Origin: Phytopythium helicoides
Taxonomy: Eukaryota; Oomycota; Peronosporomycetes; Pythiales; Pythiaceae
Length of the DNA: 64,000 bases
NCBI GenBank assembly: GCA_024867545.1
Contig: JANFNE010000029.1
Coordinates: 372,001-436,000 of the forward strand
Direction of reading: 5' to 3'
Numbering within the stretch: the first letter of the stretch is position 1; each line of letters starts with the position of its first letter. Positions 59,762 through 64,000 of the stretch are shown piece by piece. The position numbers were made by a program, and so were the translations under genes. The notes under the pieces were generated by a model. That model was not told the origin of the DNA. It saw only the letters and a program-made list of their open reading frames with translations, and searched no databases.

Positions 59762-62700
59762 TGGTCCTCGGCACTTGAAGCAAGCTCCACTCGACCGCTT
59801 CGACCTCGTCCTCTTCATCTTAAACTTCTTCACCGACAACCAGACCAAGCACGTACCTACCAACCTAAACTCGCCATGGTGTCGCTCAAGTGGCCCATCG
59901 CAGTCGCGCTACTCGCGCGCCTCGCCAACGCCGAGTACGACTTCCTAGCGTCCGTCGACTGGCGCACCGGAAATGCCAAGGTCGACGCGCTCATCGAGGC
60001 CATGACTCCCGAACAGAAGGTCAGCCTCGTGCACGGCGCATCCGACACGGCCGGCAACCAGCAGCAGGCTGGCTACAGCGTGGCCATCGAGGAGCTCGGC
60101 ATCCCCGTCGTGCGCCTGACGGACGGCGAGGCCGGCGTCAACATCGTGGAGAACGCGACGGCACCGCCCATGCAGCTCAACGTGGCGGCGACGTGGTCGC
60201 TCGAGGCCGCGTACAACCACGGTGTGGTGGGCGGCAAGGAGGCCAAGCTCTTCAACATGGGCGTGCTGCTGTACCCGCGCGTGAACATCCTGCGTGACAT
60301 CTGGGACGGTAACTTCTGGCAGTCGTACAGCGAGGACCCGTACCTGAACGCGCGCCTGGGCGTGCAGGGCGTCGAGGCCACGCAGGCGCAGGGCACCATG
60401 GCCAACGCCAAGCAGATCGGCCCGTCCGAGAGCGGCGCCAGTGGTTCCACCACCAACAGCATCGTCGACATGCAGGTGTTGCACGAGGTCTACTGGGTGG
60501 CGCCCGGCACGCTGCTGCAGGAGGCCAACGCCGCCACGCTCATGTGCTCCTACACGCAGGTCAACGGCGTGCAGGCGTGCCAGTACCAGCCGCTGTTCGA
60601 CACGGTGCGCAACGACTACGGCAGCAAGGCCATCATTATGAGTGACTGGACGGCCAACCACGCCACGGGCGAGAGTATCGTCGCGGGCCTCGACCTGGAG
60701 ATGCCCACTGGCACCTACTACGACGCGCTCTACGACTACATCTACGTCTCGCAGAACCTGAGCGAGACGTACCTGAACCGTGCGCTGGGCCACATCCTGG
60801 CCAAGTACGACGAGTTCGGACTGCTCAACACGACCACGGGCGGCTCGGGTCCGCTCCCACAAGACGTCATCGAGGAGCACGGTGCGCTGTCGTACGACAT
60901 CGCCGTCAAGTCGGGCGTGCTGCTCAAGAACGACAACAACACGCTGCCGCTGACGGCGGGCCGGTCGTTCGCGGTCATTGGCCCCAACGGCGTGCAGTAC
61001 ACGCACGGCACCAACTTCGCCGAGCGCGCGTACGGCATCCCGGAGCGGCTCGTGTCGACGCTGGACGCGCTCAAGGCTCGCATCGGCGAGGACATCCCGT
61101 TCACGGTGGGCGTGGACCAGGAGGGCTCCATCATCCCGTCGACCCACCTGCGCACGCTGGACGGAGAGCCAGGACTGACCCGCAGCGACGGCGTGGACGC
61201 CAACGTGACGGACGAGATCGTGTACTTCTCGGGCGTGTCGGCGCTGCCAGCCAACGCGTCGTACACGTGGAGCGGCCAGGTGTACGCCGAGACGGAGGGC
61301 TACTACACCATCTCGTTCTCGCGCGCCATCCCCAACTGGCGCAACCACTCGAACGCCGACTACGGCGCCATCTTCGCCATCGGCACGCTCACGGTCAACG
61401 GCACCGAGTCGGACGGCTACCGCCTGTACGGCGACGGTGGCGTCAAGCCGTGGAGCAACTCGATCGCCACGCGAGACAACTGGGACAACATCAAGACGTA
61501 CGTGCACCTGGAGGTGGGCTGGCACGACATTGAGGCGTACATCGTGGGTCTGATCGACGAGCCGACGTCGGTGCGTCTGAGCTGGGTGACGCCCGAGCAG
61601 CGCGCCACCAACATCCAGATCGCCGTGGACCTGGCTCAGGAGGTGGACACGCCCGTGGTGTTCGCGTTCGCCAACAGTCCGTCGCAGACCATCATGACGC
61701 TGGACGACGGCCTGGACGAGCTGATCGAGGCTGTGGCGGCCGTGAACCCCAACACGGTCGTGGTGCTCAACAACGCCGAGCCGGTGGTCATGCCGTGGCT
61801 CAACTCGGTGGCGGCCGTGCTGGAGATGATGTACCCGAACCAGGAGGGTGGCTGGGCCACGGCCGATCTGCTCCTTGGCAACCACAACCCGCAGGGACGC
61901 CTGCCGGTCACCTACCCGACGAGTGCCAACACGTCGCTGACGCGCAACCCGGAGTACCCGGGCCGCTACGCCACGGACGATGACAACAACGCCACGTTCA
62001 GCGAGGGCATCAACAGCGGCTACCGCTGGTACCATTACTCCAACACGACGGTGCAGTTCCCGTTTGGCTACGGTCTCAGCTACACGTCGTTCGAGTACTC
62101 GAACGCCAACTTCCAGGCCGGCACGGCGCCGACCACTGGTGGTCAGCACTACGAGGTTTCGTGCGGTCCGGACAGCGGAGACGCCAAGTTCAGCGTCGCC
62201 GTGACGATCACCAACACGGGAAGCGTCAAGGGCGTCGAGGTGCCGCAGATCTACATTGGTCCGCCGACGAACGCTGCGACGGCGTACCCGGACGTGCAGT
62301 TCGCGTCGATTGCTCTGGTGGGTTTCGGTAACGTCGAGCTGGAGGCGGGTGAGAGCGCGACCGTGACGATCGGCATCCGCGAGAGGCAGCTGAGTTTCTA
62401 CAACACGACGAGTGGCGCGTGGCAGCTAGCGTCAGGCGAGCGTCCAGTGTACATTGGCAAGAGCGTGGAGGACCTCGTGTTCGCGGGCTCGGTGACTGTG
62501 TAGACTTTGGTGGGCGGAGAGTGTAGTTTGTTTGTTCGTGAGCTAGATCGTATTGGGGCTTTCTCGTGACATGCACGACGAAGTCGAATCAATCATGTTT
62601 ATCATCTAGGTTCCCAACGTCGTATCTTCCGACATAAATGAACGGCCCGCAAGTGATGTAGCCTCTGCATGACACGAAGTGAAACGAACGCTGGTCACGC

Positions 62701-63204
62701 ATGGAGTCTTTGGAGCCCAGCGCACCATGAGGAGTCTAAGCGACTCAACGGACACTACACTACTCGACTGGATTTTCTCGGGTACGTTGAAGGCTTGCCG
62801 AGAGCTCGTTGGCCGCGTCGTGGATGCCAACGCACAGTCCTAAATTCTTTCCACAACGTCGCTCCACCGGATCCTAGCGGCTCAATGGGACCGTTATGGA
62901 GGGTTCCCTCCTTGGGAGGAACGGTTCGCTGGCTGAGCAAGCCGCAGCACTCGACGCGCAGCATTTCTTTCTCGGTCGTGAATTTGCAAGATGGAGTCCA
63001 TGCGGCCGCATTTCCCGGCTCACGACCCGGGACCACGCAGCTACTCCAAGCAGCCGGAGTCTTCTAACGACGACGACGACCAGGAGCGGCGCTGCCAAGT
63101 CTTTCTTCGACCTTTTCAGCTCGCAGTCACGACAACGACGCGTGCCCGTAACCACTGCACCGAGATGCCAGTACGGGATACCTCATGTGCACTAAGGGTT
63201 ATAG
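59746..63204. repeat. Right arm of inverted repeat around GH3 genes (palindrome 2)
   Basis: Reverse complement of 54435-58283 with an internal deletion of about 370 bases near its outer end (joined around 63125-63140). Coding identity with the left arm is about 99.4% at protein level. Confidence 0.88.
59876..62503 (+). CDS. Secreted GH3 family beta-glucosidase-like enzyme (right copy)
   Basis: A single exon of 875 residues, differing from the left copy by about five residues (V/I in KARVGED, H/Q in EHRATN, K/N in LKSVAA, T/A in GTTPTT, G/D in YPGVQF). None touches the presumed nucleophile Asp257 or the signal peptide. The start is the ATG at the signal peptide (59876), with the core promoter at 59743-59761. 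A longer reading frame from 59444 is open by chance, because its first 144 codons lie mostly upstream of the presumed transcription start. The same Gln replaces His in the AKQIG motif. Both copies look functional. Confidence 0.9.
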   Translation: MVSLKWPIAVALLARLANAEYDFLASVDWRTGNAKVDALIEAMTPEQKVSLVHGASDTAGNQQQAGYSVAIEELGIPVVRLTDGEAGVNIVENATAPPMQLNVAATWSLEAAYNHGVVGGKEAKLFNMGVLLYPRVNILRDIWDGNFWQSYSEDPYLNARLGVQGVEATQAQGTMANAKQIGPSESGASGSTTNSIVDMQVLHEVYWVAPGTLLQEANAATLMCSYTQVNGVQACQYQPLFDTVRNDYGSKAIIMSDWTANHATGESIVAGLDLEMPTGTYYDALYDYIYVSQNLSETYLNRALGHILAKYDEFGLLNTTTGGSGPLPQDVIEEHGALSYDIAVKSGVLLKNDNNTLPLTAGRSFAVIGPNGVQYTHGTNFAERAYGIPERLVSTLDALKARIGEDIPFTVGVDQEGSIIPSTHLRTLDGEPGLTRSDGVDANVTDEIVYFSGVSALPANASYTWSGQVYAETEGYYTISFSRAIPNWRNHSNADYGAIFAIGTLTVNGTESDGYRLYGDGGVKPWSNSIATRDNWDNIKTYVHLEVGWHDIEAYIVGLIDEPTSVRLSWVTPEQRATNIQIAVDLAQEVDTPVVFAFANSPSQTIMTLDDGLDELIEAVAAVNPNTVVVLNNAEPVVMPWLNSVAAVLEMMYPNQEGGWATADLLLGNHNPQGRLPVTYPTSANTSLTRNPEYPGRYATDDDNNATFSEGINSGYRWYHYSNTTVQFPFGYGLSYTSFEYSNANFQAGTAPTTGGQHYEVSCGPDSGDAKFSVAVTITNTGSVKGVEVPQIYIGPPTNAATAYPDVQFASIALVGFGNVELEAGESATVTIGIRERQLSFYNTTSGAWQLASGERPVYIGKSVEDLVFAGSVTV

Positions 63205-64000
63205 AGCGTCATTTCTTCCGACATAAATAAATGGCCACACGCAATGAAGTCACTGCATTGTACACGTGCTGCGTATTTGTAAGGAGCGCCAGGAACAGAT
63301 TGTCATGAGAATTGTCTTAGCAACTCGATTGACACTACGCAACGCTGCTGAATCTCCTTTAGTCTCGAATCCTCAAGATTGAGTTCAAGTGGCCACCTTT
63401 CTCAACTCACGACCCGGAGCCAGTCATGCAGCTACGAGTAGCCGTATTCTTCAGGCAGTGAAGAAGATGACGACGGCGCTGAGCAGTAGTGACACTGCAA
63501 TTCTCTCCTCAACTTCTCCGGCTCGCAGTCATAGCAACGTCTAGCCTGTAGCTCGCTGATCCTCTTTTACGTGGCCAGTTGACTCTGAATACCGAGCACT
63601 GTATGCCCACAAACGAAGTCAGGCGGAATCGCTCCGAGTAATCAACAGCGCCGCGTTGAGACCCCGCATGGAGCGCGCACTCAAGATGGAGGACGGTGGT
63701 TCGCAAACAGACGGCACGCGTTCAACCTTGGCACCAGCGAGTGAAGATGGAGACGATAACAACGAAGGAGGCGATGGAGACTAAGGAGATGATAGACCTC
63801 TAGACCTCATTTGACAGACGACCCAAATCTTGCGATGATCTAGCATTTCGCGAGTGGAAAGATCCGCTTGTGTTCGCAAGTGGGAGCAGGTGGGGTTACA
63901 ATGCATCTCGCGTTCTGTGCCGCGTACCCAATGCACTGAGATGCCAGTACCGCAGGATTATAAAGTGTTTTCATACGTAGTCATTCCTCAAAGATTTTCA
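62504..64000. repeat. 3' flank of right GH3 gene and diverged transposon-like repeats
   Basis: To 63204 the sequence mirrors the left-arm flank. Beyond it, 63390-63540 is a diverged second copy of 62995-63130 (cggctcacgacccgg...cagctac, gctcgcagtca). The segment 63650-63960 is a diverged copy of the repeat seen at 54440-54720 (encoded LAPASEDGD and CTEMPV remnants). No intact gene is present. The duplicated element probably supplied homology for rearrangements here. Confidence 0.45.

Noticed and set aside
59444..59875. N-terminal extension of 144 residues on the right GH3 protein
   Set aside because: It would place the signal peptide internally, is absent in the left copy, and lies mostly upstream of the core promoter at 59743-59761.
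59945..62149. 734-codon minus-strand open frame opposite the GH3 gene
   Set aside because: Antisense shadow caused by third-position GC bias; the equivalent exists opposite the left copy. No motif.

Overview
The window looks like a chromosome segment of a plant-pathogenic oomycete, most likely Phytophthora or a close relative. The evidence is short GT-AG introns, GC-rich third codon positions, the oomycete Inr+FPR core promoter (GCTCATTC..CAATTTGCC type) upstream of many genes, and oomycete families: AA17 copper oxygenases, PL3 pectate lyase, FYVE-SYLF proteins, and bZIP-like proteins with a START-like C-terminus (a class often labelled 'M96' in Phytophthora). Families were assigned from motifs and remembered family features; no database search was run.

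Layout. (1) 412-1890: an AAAP amino-acid transporter, with a foldback hairpin upstream. (2) 2951-17617: a large palindrome. Two ~4.35 kb arms each carry a divergent pair of BCS1-like AAA ATPases around a ~6 kb spacer with three bZIP/START-like genes. (3) 17842-20377: two tandem alpha/beta hydrolases. (4) 20596-42954: an array of ten AA17 (pectin-active LPMO) genes. It is interrupted by a decayed Ser/Gly/Thr repeat-protein gene (24.1-26.1 kb) and by a Fanzor (eukaryotic TnpB-like, RNA-guided nuclease family) gene at 30.7-32.6 kb. One AA17 gene is joined through a Ser/Thr/Asp linker to a PL3 pectate lyase. (5) 44336-46910: an Sm-like protein and an SLC17-type MFS transporter. (6) 47103-54354: three FYVE-SYLF genes and a diverged START-like gene. 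(7) 54435-63204: a second palindrome with two head-to-head, 99% identical GH3 beta-glucosidase-like genes.

Biology. The AA17 array, the AA17-PL3 protein and the secreted GH3 pair form a plant cell-wall attack region: oxidative and lytic pectin cleavage plus glycoside hydrolysis. Expansion by tandem and inverted duplication is visible throughout.

Caution on quality. Several genes carry 1-2 nt frame disruptions. In the AA17 genes these are all insertions, and the exon lengths become exact multiples of three once they are discounted. This resembles residual insertion errors of a long-read assembly more than gene decay. Exon coordinates were derived by hand from paralogue comparison and splice sites.
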